Source: Humulus lupulus
Taxonomy: Eukaryota > Streptophyta > Magnoliopsida > Rosales > Cannabaceae
Direction: 5' to 3'
Length of the DNA: 64,000 bases
NCBI RefSeq assembly: GCF_963169125.1
Contig: NC_084802.1
Coordinates: 21,545,107-21,609,106, forward strand
Shown piece by piece: positions 46,309-57,425 of the stretch (position 1 is its first letter; each line of letters starts with the position of its first letter). The translations under genes and the position numbers were made by a program. A model generated the notes under the pieces. It was not told the origin of the DNA. It was given only the letters and a program-made list of their open reading frames with translations, and did no database searches.

Positions 46309-48060
46309 ATGACCAAATCCATGCCTCCCAAGAATCAAGACTTTAGGAAAAGGAAAAAGGTTGACTATACCGAAAAAGAATTTGGAGAGATCTTTAGCTT
46401 GAACGGTTTTGTAACACCAAGATCCACCTTCTCTTCAAGTGACATGTCTCGTCTTATAGATAAGTACAGACTTATTGGTGAACTCAGACTTAGAATCCCT
46501 TTTAACGATGAGCGAACAGGTTCCCCACCAGACGGATATACCGCTTGGAGTCCTGTGCATTGCCAAGCAGGTGCCTTTCTTCCACTTCATATGTACTTTG
46601 TGGAAGTATGTGACTATTTTGGAATAGCCCCATTCCAACTGATGCCGAACAGTTACAGATTATGCATACTACTGCAAATCTTGTACATAGTGTTAGATTG
46701 GCCTCCTCGGAATGCTTTGGAGGTTCACCACTTGTTCAACATTAAGTCCAGCCATGTATCTGGTTATGAAGGGTTCTTCCACTTATGTAGTTATTCTGGT
46801 GGTGAGGTTCTCAGGAGTGGTGTTTCCAACCCTGGTCGCTACTTCAGTCAATACTTTTTTTTTACCAATGCCATTGAATCCGAGCATAGGTCATTCCGTG
46901 ACATTGGTAAGTGTATGGTCGTTTCCCTTTAATAAGGTTTTCTGTATGCTCACTCTATTCGCCTACTTTGTTGTTTCAGGTTGCTATAGGTGACCAACTC
47001 CAACCTCTGAGATGCAAGAGCGTCTTTCTCAGTTATGGCGATTGGGTGGCAAGTATAGGAATGAATCTTTCCTCACCAATGATAACAATCTGCGAGTGGT
47101 CGGTCTGCTTGAACCATATTAGTCATTGGATCACCTATCTCCCCCTCCAGAGTTTGACTACATTCCCTTTTCTGAGGTTCGGGAGTCTAGTTATAAAGGG
47201 CGACTAGAAGAGGTTATTGCTGTTTGTGACGAGCCCGAGTCAGTTCATTTTGATGTATCTGCTTGTTCTTCCCCAAGCAGTCTTTGTTCTAGGTTGCCGA
47301 ACTGGCGAGAATATTGGTGATGTGGGAGGTCCTGGTCTATCCCTTAGAAATGGGGAACTATCCCCCCCTCATTGGTTAGATGAATACTTTCCAGGGGAAA
47401 AGGCTAACAAGAGGAGGAAGCAGTTAGCAAACAAGGATAAGGGGACCCTTGCAGAGTCTTCTGTTTGTTGAGGCCAGAGTCGGCCTCTAATTGGGGTTAC
47501 ACCACCAGCTCCTGCAATGACTGCTAGTGTGTTTTCCACGACCAGGTCCTTATCTTCCATATTTAAGGAGGTTATTTGGAGTGACCAGATACAGGCAGAA
47601 TGGTCTTTCTCTAGAGTTTGCATCCCCAGCGAGATCGTTTTCCATTCTATTGCCAACACTGTTCAGGTATGGTTCCTCTCTTATTATTGTACTTGTTATC
47701 TTTCTGCTTAATTTTCTGTATTGATCTCTTTACATCCCTTGCAGAGAATTATCACCTCGGCCAACCTATCTAAATCTATCAAGCAGTTGAAGAAGGATAA
47801 GGAAGATACATGTCGTACCCTCATGCCTGAGATAGACACTGTTCGTGGTGAGAGGAATAGTTGTAAGATTGAGCTCGAGTAACTCAAAAGCTCTTCTTGT
47901 TATGAGATCATTCAACTAAAGGTTGAGATTGGCCGTCTTTAGAATTCACATGATGCTGAGGTTGAGCAAATTAAAGCTAATGAGGAAGCTGATCGCCTTC
48001 AAACCCTTAAAGAAGGAGGAGAGATCTTAACAACATGTTCTTTCAGGTTTGGAAACACAA
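46309..48060 (+). pseudogene. Antisense ORF of the 'putative gypsy-type transposon' family, decayed
   Basis: The first exon (46309-46906) encodes about 199 residues: a basic start (KNQDFRKRKKVDY), then RLIDKYRLIGELRLRIP, FLPLHMYFVEVCDYFGIAPFQ and LEVHHLFNIK. This is the conserved N-terminal domain of proteins annotated in plants as putative gypsy-type transposon (Transposase_28). A good donor (ggtaagt, 46906-46912) and acceptor (tgtttcag, ending 46979) suggest an intron, as in relatives. The second part reads SEMQERLSQLWRLGGKYRN, then TAG at 47120-47122. A C-terminal coiled coil (47745-48050, LSKSIKQLKKDKEDTCR) has TAA 47880-47882 and TAG 47940-47942. It runs opposite to the element and lies near its 3' LTR. 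The function of the family is unknown. Confidence 0.7.
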
Positions 48061-48313
48061 CCACAGTATTGATTTAACATTTCTGAATGGCAGAGAGAAG
48101 TCCCTACTAGAGGCTTGCAAACAGAGACTTTTTTTATGAAGAAAACGCTTATGTTCGCACCTCCTTAGTACAGTCAGGGGATGGTGATGTTTCAAGGCTT
48201 GAAGAACTTGGTAGCACTTCTGTTGAATCTTTAGCTATCCCGGGCGACCAGACCCTTAAGCCAGAGAGTCCTGATAGCTTAGCCTCTACTGTACCTCATG
48301 TTTGAGTATTTTG

Positions 48314-50389
48314 TGTTAGGAACAGTTCCTAGTGCGCAGTGGAAATTGCGGTAATGGTATACAACAATTTTTTTTTTTATATAAACAAATTTATATAATG
48401 ATCTTTTAATATGAAATATGTTAATCAAATATGTATATGAAAATTAATACGAAACATTTTACCTCTTGTAGCCTATCAAGAATCCTTGAATCTTTTCGTA
48501 TATATTTCGATCTTCCTATTCTCGCTATAGTACTCACACGTAGATCTTCCAAGACGTTATCTACACCTCAAGATGTGGGTGGGCACATAGAGAACAATGA
48601 TCAATTTTGTGAATCAAAAGTGTTCTCAATACATGAGACTTTTGATTATAGGCTAGAGAGAAATTGTTTTTGTTTTGCGAAAAAGATGATAATTTTTATT
48701 CTCTGTAACAACTTGTTTATACCTGTTGTTTGTATTTTCTATCATATAGAATATATAGCCATTATTATTATCATAATAATAATAGTAAATAAAAATGATC
48801 ATCTTTAATAATAATAATAATGATAAAAGACAAAGTCTAACATTCCATTTTAAAACCCCTTTCAAAATGTATTATTAATTAATTAAAAATAAAAATAAAA
48901 ATAAAAACCAATATCTGATAACATCAGAAGTGCCACACGCATAGAGTAGTCCAAGCTCTATGCGTGTGGCCTATCCCTGAAAAATGGGATCTGATTTTTC
49001 ATGTGGTTTTTATTTTAATTAGTTAATAATTAGAAATCCAAATAAGGTGTCATATTTTTAAGGAAAATATAACAACTTAATTTTCAAAATTCAAAATTTG
49101 AATTTTCATTATCATCTTATTATTAATTAAATAAATATAATAATCAAAACCAATTTCGACTATCCATATTTATCTATTCACACTTAAATAAAATAATTGA
49201 TTAAAATCAATTCATTCTATTTCTACACAATTTCAAAAATTGCACAAATGCAATAATAAATTGTGCAACTTCAATTATCACATAATTGCACATTTATCCC
49301 GAAGAATAAATATTCTCTCAAATAGTCCATTCACAGTTTAACCATTGTATCAACTCTGACCTTGATTAGTGTTGATAGAGCCGCCTTGGGGACCTATGGA
49401 CCAATAATTCCAAGCTCCAATAAATAAAAGATTATTAACCAAAACTCTTTGATTCAATAATCATATTTATTAATCTCATGATTATTCCACTAAAAACATG
49501 AGACTGAACTCTTGAGAATTAAAGACATATATTTACTTAGTACTTTATTGTAACCATAAAGTGTCTATTGATATAATCATTACATACAGAATAATCCTCT
49601 ATTGATGATTCATAATTAAGTGGGAATAAAATTACAATTTTACTCTTTTAATTATATCTTGATTCCTAGTGTACCATCGACTTTACTAGTGGAGGTTAAT
49701 TCATAAGTTGATTATGAATTTGATGTTAATAACCTTTTTAGTTCCAAAAGCCAACCCAATAGGGAATCATCATTCAATTTATAAGAAGGTATTGATTCCA
49801 TGTCTATTAAGCTATGTCCCCAGCCATATACATCATTGAGTCCCCAAAACAATAGTTCTTAGCCTAATCATTTTGACAAACCGTAACACATGAATCAAAT
49901 GATCAAGTGACATATATAAGAGTTCATAGTAACTTTAGAAATAAGATCAGTTTGTATATGATCATTGATGTGTTTTATAATATACTACGAAACAGTATTT
50001 AAGCAAATATTATTAAATCACATCTGGTACAGTTCTACATACTCTCAGCATGCAAAGTATCTCTACTAAAGTGTCCTACTACACTAGTGGACAAGATCTA
50101 GGTCACATGTATTCATAATACTAGTGGACCGTACTAGCAGTAATTAATCTAAACATTCCATAACTTTATTTTATGTGAACTATTTAAGTTCATTATCTCA
50201 ATCTCGATCCTCTCATACTAATATGAGATTGAGACTATATAGATGAACTTGAGAATTTTCTGATATTTACTTAATATTATTAACAATAATATAGTACATA
50301 AGCTACATATATACAATAATTCAACTCATTTAATTATTTCATTAAAACCATTGTCAACTACAATTGCTTTCATGACACAATTCCCAACA
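48314..50389 (-). mobile_element. Solo Ty1/copia (Angela-like) LTR nested in the Tat-like element
   Basis: This 2076-bp LTR starts TGTTAGGAACAG and ends AATTCCCAACA, so on the minus strand it starts TGTTGGGAATTGTG. The flanks ttttg (48309-48313) and tttta (50390-50394) match at four of five positions. It shares the 'ggggacc.atgga' and 'caagctccaa' blocks with the LTR 18643-20459. Trinucleotide ATT/AAT repeats lie at about 48755-48825. No internal region is present. Confidence 0.8.
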
Positions 50390-50805
50390 TTTTATACTGG
50401 CATACTCTTGAATCTTTATTTTCTTTTGTATTCTGTACTTGCACGCCAACAAACAGACCATTTTCCCTTTTGTTATTAGTGTGAACATACTAGTTTACCT
50501 TTTGTGCATGATACTAACATAGGCTTTTTACATGTACCAACGAACAAACTAGTTTTTCTTTTGTGAATGGTGTGAACAACTTGTGTGTTTTTATATGTGT
50601 TTTTTCTCTTTTCATGACTTGTGTTAGTCTCACCTTTAGGCTCAGGCGAGCATGCACAATTTCACATTTGTAGGTAGAACGAACAGGACACGAGCAGGAA
50701 TAGTTTTGCCTTTTTGAGTAGAAAAAACAAAACACTTTTTTTTAAAAAAAAAAAAAATATATGTAAAAGATTTATCTTATCTTGTGTGTTCTTATACCCT
50801 ATATG

Positions 50806-50832
50806 CCCCCCCCCCCCCCCCCCCCCCCCCCC
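50806..50832. repeat. Homopolymer tract of 27 C
   Basis: An uninterrupted run of 27 cytosines follows atatg. Such long C tracts are rare in AT-rich plant DNA, and the exact count may be unreliable. Confidence 0.85.
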
Positions 50833-51774
50833 AAGTGATTGAGGAGTCTCGGTCCTTGATCACTTATTAGCATAATTCATTTTTTTTGTCACCATGTGAT
50901 AACAGAATCATTTTGTTCATTTCATGTACATAAACATAGTCGAACAAGCTATGCTATGCTAACATCACTGAAGGTTATTCGTCAAACTGGTAGGCGACCA
51001 GAATTGGAGGTTGTTCCTTTAATGGTGATCAATCGTGGTTTAAAAGTTCTCTTGCTTCCTAACAACGATTATGTTTTGAGGTTATCTTCTAAACTAGCAT
51101 AATTTGAAGTTATCCTTGATCAAAGTTCGAGGTTATATACTTCCGAGTATGTGTATCACTCAGTTCGAGCCTAGTTCAGCCAGGTTTAAGTGTTTGCTTA
51201 ATGGCTACTTGTTAGTATTCAGGCCTTATTCCTCCTGGTTAGGACCAAAATTTTATAAGTTTGATTTTTTCATGTTAGTTTATTAAGTTATATTTGAAAT
51301 CATCTTTGAAAATTCGAGTTATTGTTCTAGCTCGATTTTTATTTCTGAAGTTCACTTTTATACTAACTTGAATTTTCAAAGCCTGATTGTGTTATTTAAA
51401 CTTTCAAGTACGTCTACTTGTTTCGTTTATTGTCACAATTATTTTGCATACTTATTTAAACATATAAGTATGATTAGCTTATAACTGCTTGAAAATCATA
51501 CTCCTTTATTCATAGAAACATGATAGGTTAGAATATTACTCAAAATTTTGTTGCACAAAAAATTTGTAATATTTTTCCTTTTAATATCGGTTATCTCTAT
51601 ACTTTAAAATTTTTCCAAAAGTTCGAGACAACTTTTTTATTTAAAAGATGTATAGATTTTCTTCGAGCTCGTGGTATGGTTATATCCAACACTTGTGTGC
51701 CCCCTAAGTAACCAAGTTATAAGTCTTGGATTATTTTCTCCTCAGGTTCGGGCTGGTTTTATTGTGCAGAATTC

Positions 51775-52045
51775 GAATTTATCCTCTTCATGATTATAAT
51801 TAGGATTCAATGTTATCTTCTTTTCCGATAACGATCAGAATTTGAAGTTGTCCTCTTTCATGATTATAATCAGGATTCGAAATTATCTTCTTTTCTAATA
51901 ACAATCAGAATTCAAATTTGTCCTCTTTCATGAAAATAATCAGGATTCGAGGTTATCTTCTTTTCTGATAACGATCATAATTCAAAGTTGTCATCTTTCA
52001 TGACTATAATCAGGATTCGAGGTTATCTTCTTTCCTGACCGCGAT
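51775..52045. repeat. 70-bp tandem repeat
   Basis: Units starting ttatcttctttt lie at 51813, 51883, 51953 and 52023, exactly 70 bp apart, with a partial unit before. Each holds 'tgataacgatcagaatt' and 'tcctctttcatgattataat' segments. Confidence 0.92.
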
Positions 52046-54136
52046 CACTTTATAAAACAATCTTTAATAGTGATTCCTCTGAGAAGGGATCTTTGTTCAT
52101 ACCCCTAGTAGGTTTTGTTATACTAGGTATGCGACCAGAATATCCCCTTAAGGCCTGTCTTCATGGTTCGGCTTGCGATTTGATCTCTAAGGAATATCTC
52201 CATTTATTCTCCTAACATCTTGGGGCCAACTCTTCTCTTGTATGCTTAATAGAAGATTAGCTCAGTAAACCCCGAGCTAGAGAAAAGTGTTGGATCAGAG
52301 ATGAAATGATATTGGGATGATGCTAACAGAGTTTTTAAAGAGAGTTTATATGCTTTTCCATTTTTGATCCTTGTTCGTATCTTGGAAGTGATCTCGAGCA
52401 AACAGGTTCCTTATTGCCCTTACTCCATTATTTTGTTAGTACCTGTTTGCAAAGGTAAATGAATAGAGTTGGACTATCGGTTGGTTCCTTGTTATGGCAC
52501 ACGAGCGAACAGACTTTGTTTGTGGTTGTCAAATAGAATATGTCTCCATGCCATAAGCGAGTAGGATTATCCTTTATTCCTGTTCATTTTCTATGTATAT
52601 CATAAACGAACAGAAATGGAATATACATAGTTAGGCAAATAGGCTCGCCTTTGGATTGGTGTGGTCATGACTCCGATGTGAGCTCTGAAATTCTTTCTCC
52701 TTGCTTTCTTTATGTAGATGTGTGAACAGGTGAAAACATGTTCCAATATACTTGTGTGCGAACAGTTAGTATTCTGTTCATGTAGTCTCGTTAGTCTTGT
52801 TATTTCTTGCTTAGTGATAGTAACTTTTCCTCATCCTCGAGTATGGTTTCAAGGTTGTGAGGTTGAAACTATTTTGCAAAAAATTCCAACTATATCGATT
52901 TATTTGTGTTGGTTAATCCAGACTCGTTACATAGTTAAGCTCGTGCTAACATGCTCATTTGATCTCTTTGAACTCTGTTTGTTCCACGTGTTAGCAAAAT
53001 GTAGAAGTTAATTCAAAGACAACTTGTTCAAGTCAACTCGGAACTTATCTTGATAATGCGTATCGATAAGATCGAAATATCATCAACAAAGATTACATGC
53101 TTTTCCTCAGAATGCCTTTGATATATCCTGTTCACCCCATGTGTGGATGAATGGATGAACAAGTTTCATTCAAGGGTCAAATGAACAGGAAAAACTTTGA
53201 GATGTCTCCAACTTATTTTGGACCTCAAAATGCTTTGAGCATAATCTTTCAAGTCGTGTGCATAAGCTTTAGGTCCAACCATCCAAAGGTGACCTCGAAA
53301 TGGTTCAAGCATAATCTTCCGAGATGTGCTCCCATATTCTTGTTCGCCCCTTGTAAGAATGCCTGGGCGAACAAGTTTCATTAAGGGGTTATGAAAGAGG
53401 GGAACAGGCTTCAATGAAGGGTTAAGTCAAGTTGTCCCTTGTGTGTGCTAACATGGTTTGTGGCGACCTCGAAATGGTCCCAAGTCTAACCCAATTCATC
53501 GCATAGCATGAGCTTTTAATGAGCAAAAAGGACCTCAAAATCCAAGTAATCTTGAATAGTTTTTCATGTCATCTCGAAAACTGCAAAATTTCTTGTCTGA
53601 TCATTGTTTCGAAAACAAGTATGGTTGAAACAGAAATTTATGTTGTAGTTTCAGCTCGGGTGATTACTGTCTCGAAGATGAACTTTGTCCCCAACTCAGT
53701 TGTAAATTGTGGTTTAGTTCGGAGATGAACTCAGTTTATGGCTCGAATGACTTTTGTGGAGTGATGACTTGCTTGGGTATGAGTACCGAATACCGCTCGG
53801 ATAACTTGTTAAGGGGTCATCAGCTCGGTGACTTATATGAGTTGGCTCGAAGGGTACATATAGGTCAACTCGAAGATAAATTCCGTTTATGGCTCAAATG
53901 TCTCCAACCTCATAATTTTCACTAATGATTTAGAGATGCTATTTCCATAAGATCCTTTTGTTTTTTAAGCTCCGTTCACTCCTAATAGTTTTAAAGGCTT
54001 ATAAATGAACAAATAGACCCTCTTTTCCATGAGAGCTCAAATTTGATCTCGGGTGTCATGAAGCTTGCGAGTTGATGTCCTTGATAGCTCGTATACGTCA
54101 TCTCGAAATTGCATGTGATATAGGGTGAACAAGATT

Positions 54137-54285
54137 CTTGTACATAGGCGTGAGAATATGATTCTCTTAGGCATGAGAACAAGATTCTCATAGGCGCGAG
54201 AACAAGATTCTCATAGGCACGAGAATAGGGCTCTCTTAGGCGTGAGAACAGGGCTCTCTTAGGTGCGAGAACAAGATTCTCTTTC
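54137..54285. repeat. 23-bp tandem repeat
   Basis: Units of the type gattctcataggcgcgagaa start at 54160, 54183, 54206, 54229, 54252 and 54275, with a degenerate unit before. There are no unique spacers, so it is not a CRISPR-like array. Confidence 0.92.
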
Positions 54286-55090
54286 TGTGTGGAAACATTT
54301 AAACGAACAAGTTATTTACATGATTTTGACATATTATTCCAGTCATTCTTTGGTTTCTCTTGCCTCGAATAAAGACATAGAAGCAAGCAAAATTTCATAC
54401 ACTAGCCTTGCAAGGTTTCCGAGCCCACCTAACTTCCTATTTGCCTAACATAGACCATTATGGGAGAAAAAATTTCCTTTTTCGGATAGTTGGGGTTGCT
54501 TACTCCATGTTCGCCTTTGGAGTGTATGCATGAGCACACAACTGTTTTTCGAAGATTTATAGTTTATACTAATAGGCGAACAAATTGCATACTCATAGGT
54601 GATCAGGTTGCACTTTCTGTTCTCTCGTGTTGTATACAAGTGAACGAACAAGATATATTTTCTAGGTTTACAAGCTTTGTTGTGATATCCATCGATTCCA
54701 TAAATGTATAAATACAAATAGGGTTCCAAGCAATGGATTTATCACTGTTAACAACTTGAACAAGCCACCGCCATAAGTGGATCTTTCCTTGAACCGCTGT
54801 GATTGCTTCACTTTGTAATTCGGAATCGCTGGATTTTTTTAATTCCAGCCTTATGCCCCAAATTGGACGCAATTAAGTGAAATTATTTTTCACATAGATA
54901 TGCGATTTATCTTGACGAATATGGTGTTTGCTTACAACTTGCAATTGCTTAGTAGATGACCCAGATAAAAATGAACAGGTGGACTGATTTGGCCCTTGAT
55001 GAAGTGTGGAGTCTTTTGGAGATGATTTCATCAAAGTCTTTATTCATAGAATTCGTTAGATTGAACCTCTTTATCTTGAATTTCCTCTCT

Positions 55091-55104
55091 CAACGAAAGC
55101 ACCA
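55091..55104 (-). other. Primer binding site of the Tat-like element
   Basis: On the minus strand TGGTGCTTTCGTTG follows the LTR end after a three-base spacer, nearly the same as the PBS at 651-664. It places the 5' LTR on the right and fixes the minus orientation. Confidence 0.55.
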
Positions 55105-55107
55105 AAC

Positions 55108-55973
55108 TGTTGACACTGTTTTTCATCAACTTGAGAACATAAGTGCATGAATTCAAAAATAAAAATATGATTAAAATAAATAACACTATATTTTATAGTG
55201 GTTCAACCCCAAAAAGATGACCTACGTCCACTTAGTCATTTTTATTAATATTTAAGCTTAAAGAACCCCAGTTTCTAGTGAACTTACGTCGCCGGTTGTT
55301 CTGTCGTCGTTCTTCGCTTTTACATTACATAAGGACTTGTTTCTACAATAATTGAGTTTTGACATTATGAATTCCCCCTATTTCTGTCCCATCTCCTCTT
55401 ATTTATAGTGAAGAGTTTAGGGTTACACTTAGATCATGGGCCTAAGTTATTGGGCTTGACCTGTAAATAATACAAATACAATTATATTTGATAAATGACA
55501 ACTCTGTACTCCTTTTCTAATTTTGTTAGCGCAGATGTTGTGTATTGAACAAACAAGATCCTTTTGTTAGCGTGTAATGGTTTGCCTTGTGCGAACAAAG
55601 ATTGAAGAATACAGCTACGCAACCCAATCCCTTTTGTTAGTGCTTGGTAGTTTGCTTTGTACTTTGTGAGAACAGGAAGTATTTTGTACTTTGTGAGAAC
55701 ATGAACTCCTTTGTGCTTCGTGAGAGTAGGAAGTACTTTGTATTTTGTGAGAACATGAAGTACTTTGTGCTTTGTGAGAACAGGAACTCCTTTGTGCTTC
55801 ATGAGAATAGGAAGAATTTTGTGCTTTGTGAGAACAGGAAGTACTTTATACTCTGTGAGAACCGAAAGTACTTTGTGCTTTGTGAGAAAATGAACTCCCT
55901 TGTGCTTCATTCAGCATCCCTTTATAATTGATATTTTTTGAAATGTCATAAATACCCAAAAATGGGTATAACA
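55108..55973 (-). repeat. 5' LTR of the Tat-like element
   Basis: This 866-bp LTR starts TGTTGACACTG and ends GGTATAACA. A TATA box lies on the minus strand at about 55400-55407. It is followed by gtatc and, about 100 bp on, by a bystin exon. Confidence 0.88.
55660..55902. repeat. 27-bp minisatellite in the right LTR, nine units
   Basis: Nine 27-bp units of the same type as at 44881-45150. The one-unit difference shows that the arrays changed after insertion. Frames are open by periodicity only. Confidence 0.95.
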
Positions 55974-56824
55974 GTATCTTTAGGTTGCAACATCTTATCA
56001 TTCAAACAATTTGACTCTTTATATCACATATTATAATAAAGTCAATTTAGTTGACTTTTTTTTCTTTCTAATTGCAGAAGTACAACCTCTACCAATGTTA
56101 GATACCTATAGCATTGGTATATACAAGGGGTATGTTAAGTCTTCATTGTCTGTAATCATGTCCACTTTAGATATGTGGAATTGAAAATTAATGCCAAGTG
56201 ATTTTGTTTGAATGTAGGATTGGCAAGTTACTAAGCAAATGTATAATTGATAGCATTCCAAAAGGATTGAAATATATATATTTCTTCAATGAAAAATTGG
56301 GAGTATGTTTTGTATTTGACTGAGCCTGATAAATGGTCACCTCATGCAATGTTTCAAGCTACTAGAATTTTTGCATCCAATTTCAATGACAAGAGAGAAG
56401 AAAGAGATTACAGGCTTGTCTTGTTACCACGAGTTCGAGAAGATATTAGGAAGAATAAGCATTTGCATTTTGCTCTATATCAGTCTCTGAAAAAGTGCTT
56501 ATTCAAATCTGGTGTCTTCTTTAAAGGAATATTATTTCCTTTATGTGAGGTATGTACACAATTCTCAACTTATGATCATGCTTGATTGACTACTTGACTA
56601 CCTATAATTATGTTAATTCTTTTTCTTTCTTATGAACAGTCGAACACTTGTAATCTAAGGGAAGCTGTCATTATTGGGAGCATCATACAAAATGTTTCAA
56701 TTCCTCTTCTTCACTTAAGGTTTGTTGATCTTGTACAACAAATATTTTTGAAAGTTAGTTAATTACAACTAATCAATTAGCCATTTAGATTAACAAATAA
56801 AAATCAGATTTAGTTCAATGATAG

Positions 56825-57425
56825 GTGCAAAAAAAAAAAAATGACACAATCATTTTTACATAGTTCAGCCATGATTTATCACAACCTACTCCATAGGACC
56901 TAGTCCAGAGGTGAAGCAAATTCACTAAAAGTACTCAGAGTAGTTACAAGTTACAAGACAATAAAACAATTTAAAACTCCTTTTTAATTTGTTTTACAAA
57001 CAACAAACAACTCCCTATTTTTGTAAAGATCTTCAAGTAACCAGCCTCCTGCTGGTACTGTGTTCTTGCTGGACTCCCTCCAGCTACTGCTCAAGCTCCC
57101 CTTGAGACTTAGCTTGAACTCCCTTCAAGCTTTGCACTAGAATTTTCAAGAAGAATGGTGAGAAATCACCAAAACACCATGGGCCAATGAATAATGAAGC
57201 TTTGAATGCTTCAAACCTTTCTGCAGAGAATGTTTATTGGAGAAGACACTTTTTGACTGCTAAAAAAGGTGAGGGAAAGACAGACAAAACAAATATATAT
57301 GATAGGGGTCAAAATAGAAAAGTCAACTTAGCAAGTCATGTGCTGAAATAGAAATCATGTCCTACTGGGCTTTCAATGTTATAACATAAAAAACAATACA
57401 TGACAAAAATAACACTTACAATTTT
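56825..57425. mobile_element. Probable insertion in a bystin intron (LTR-like)
   Basis: Between the exons ending at 56719 and starting at 57597 lies a block starting near an A tract (56828-56840) with 'tacatagttcagcc' and 'cctagtccagaggtg', the motif pair seen in several LTRs of this window. It has different composition from the flanking intron. Its ends and target duplication were not identified. Confidence 0.35.

Larger units (their letters stand above)
50390..55090. other. Interior of the Tat-like element; no gene, several tandem repeats
   Basis: About 4.7 kb where gag-pol would be expected on the minus strand, but no retroviral-type motif was seen. The sequence has many scattered 'cgaacagg/cgaacaag' words, a 27-base C tract, a 70-bp repeat and a 23-bp repeat. 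Confidence 0.5.
44335..55973 (-). mobile_element. Tat-like Ty3/gypsy element without recognisable gag-pol, inserted in bystin
   Basis: Two related LTRs bound it: 44335-45221 and 55108-55973. They share TATA boxes on the minus strand (CTATAAATAAGAGG), a 27-bp minisatellite and the end AAATGGGTATAACA. PBS sequence left of 55108 and the TATA direction give minus orientation. The LTRs differ visibly throughout, so the insertion is old. The interior, about 7.8 kb without the solo copia LTR, shows no gag, protease, RT or integrase on the minus strand. It carries an antisense ORF (46309-48060) near the 3' LTR, as reported for Tat-lineage elements. The left LTR lacks its first 17 bases and there is no target duplication, so the left junction has been deleted. 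It is probably a non-autonomous, internally decayed copy. Confidence 0.8.

Noticed and set aside
54137..54285. Regularly spaced 23-bp repeats that resemble a CRISPR array
   Set aside because: Units are contiguous with no unique spacers, and the context is a plant retrotransposon.
54603..54872. Minus-strand ORF (MRPIWGIRLELKK...) near the PBS of the Tat-like element, considered as gag
   Set aside because: No Gag motif, short, and not continued by further frames.
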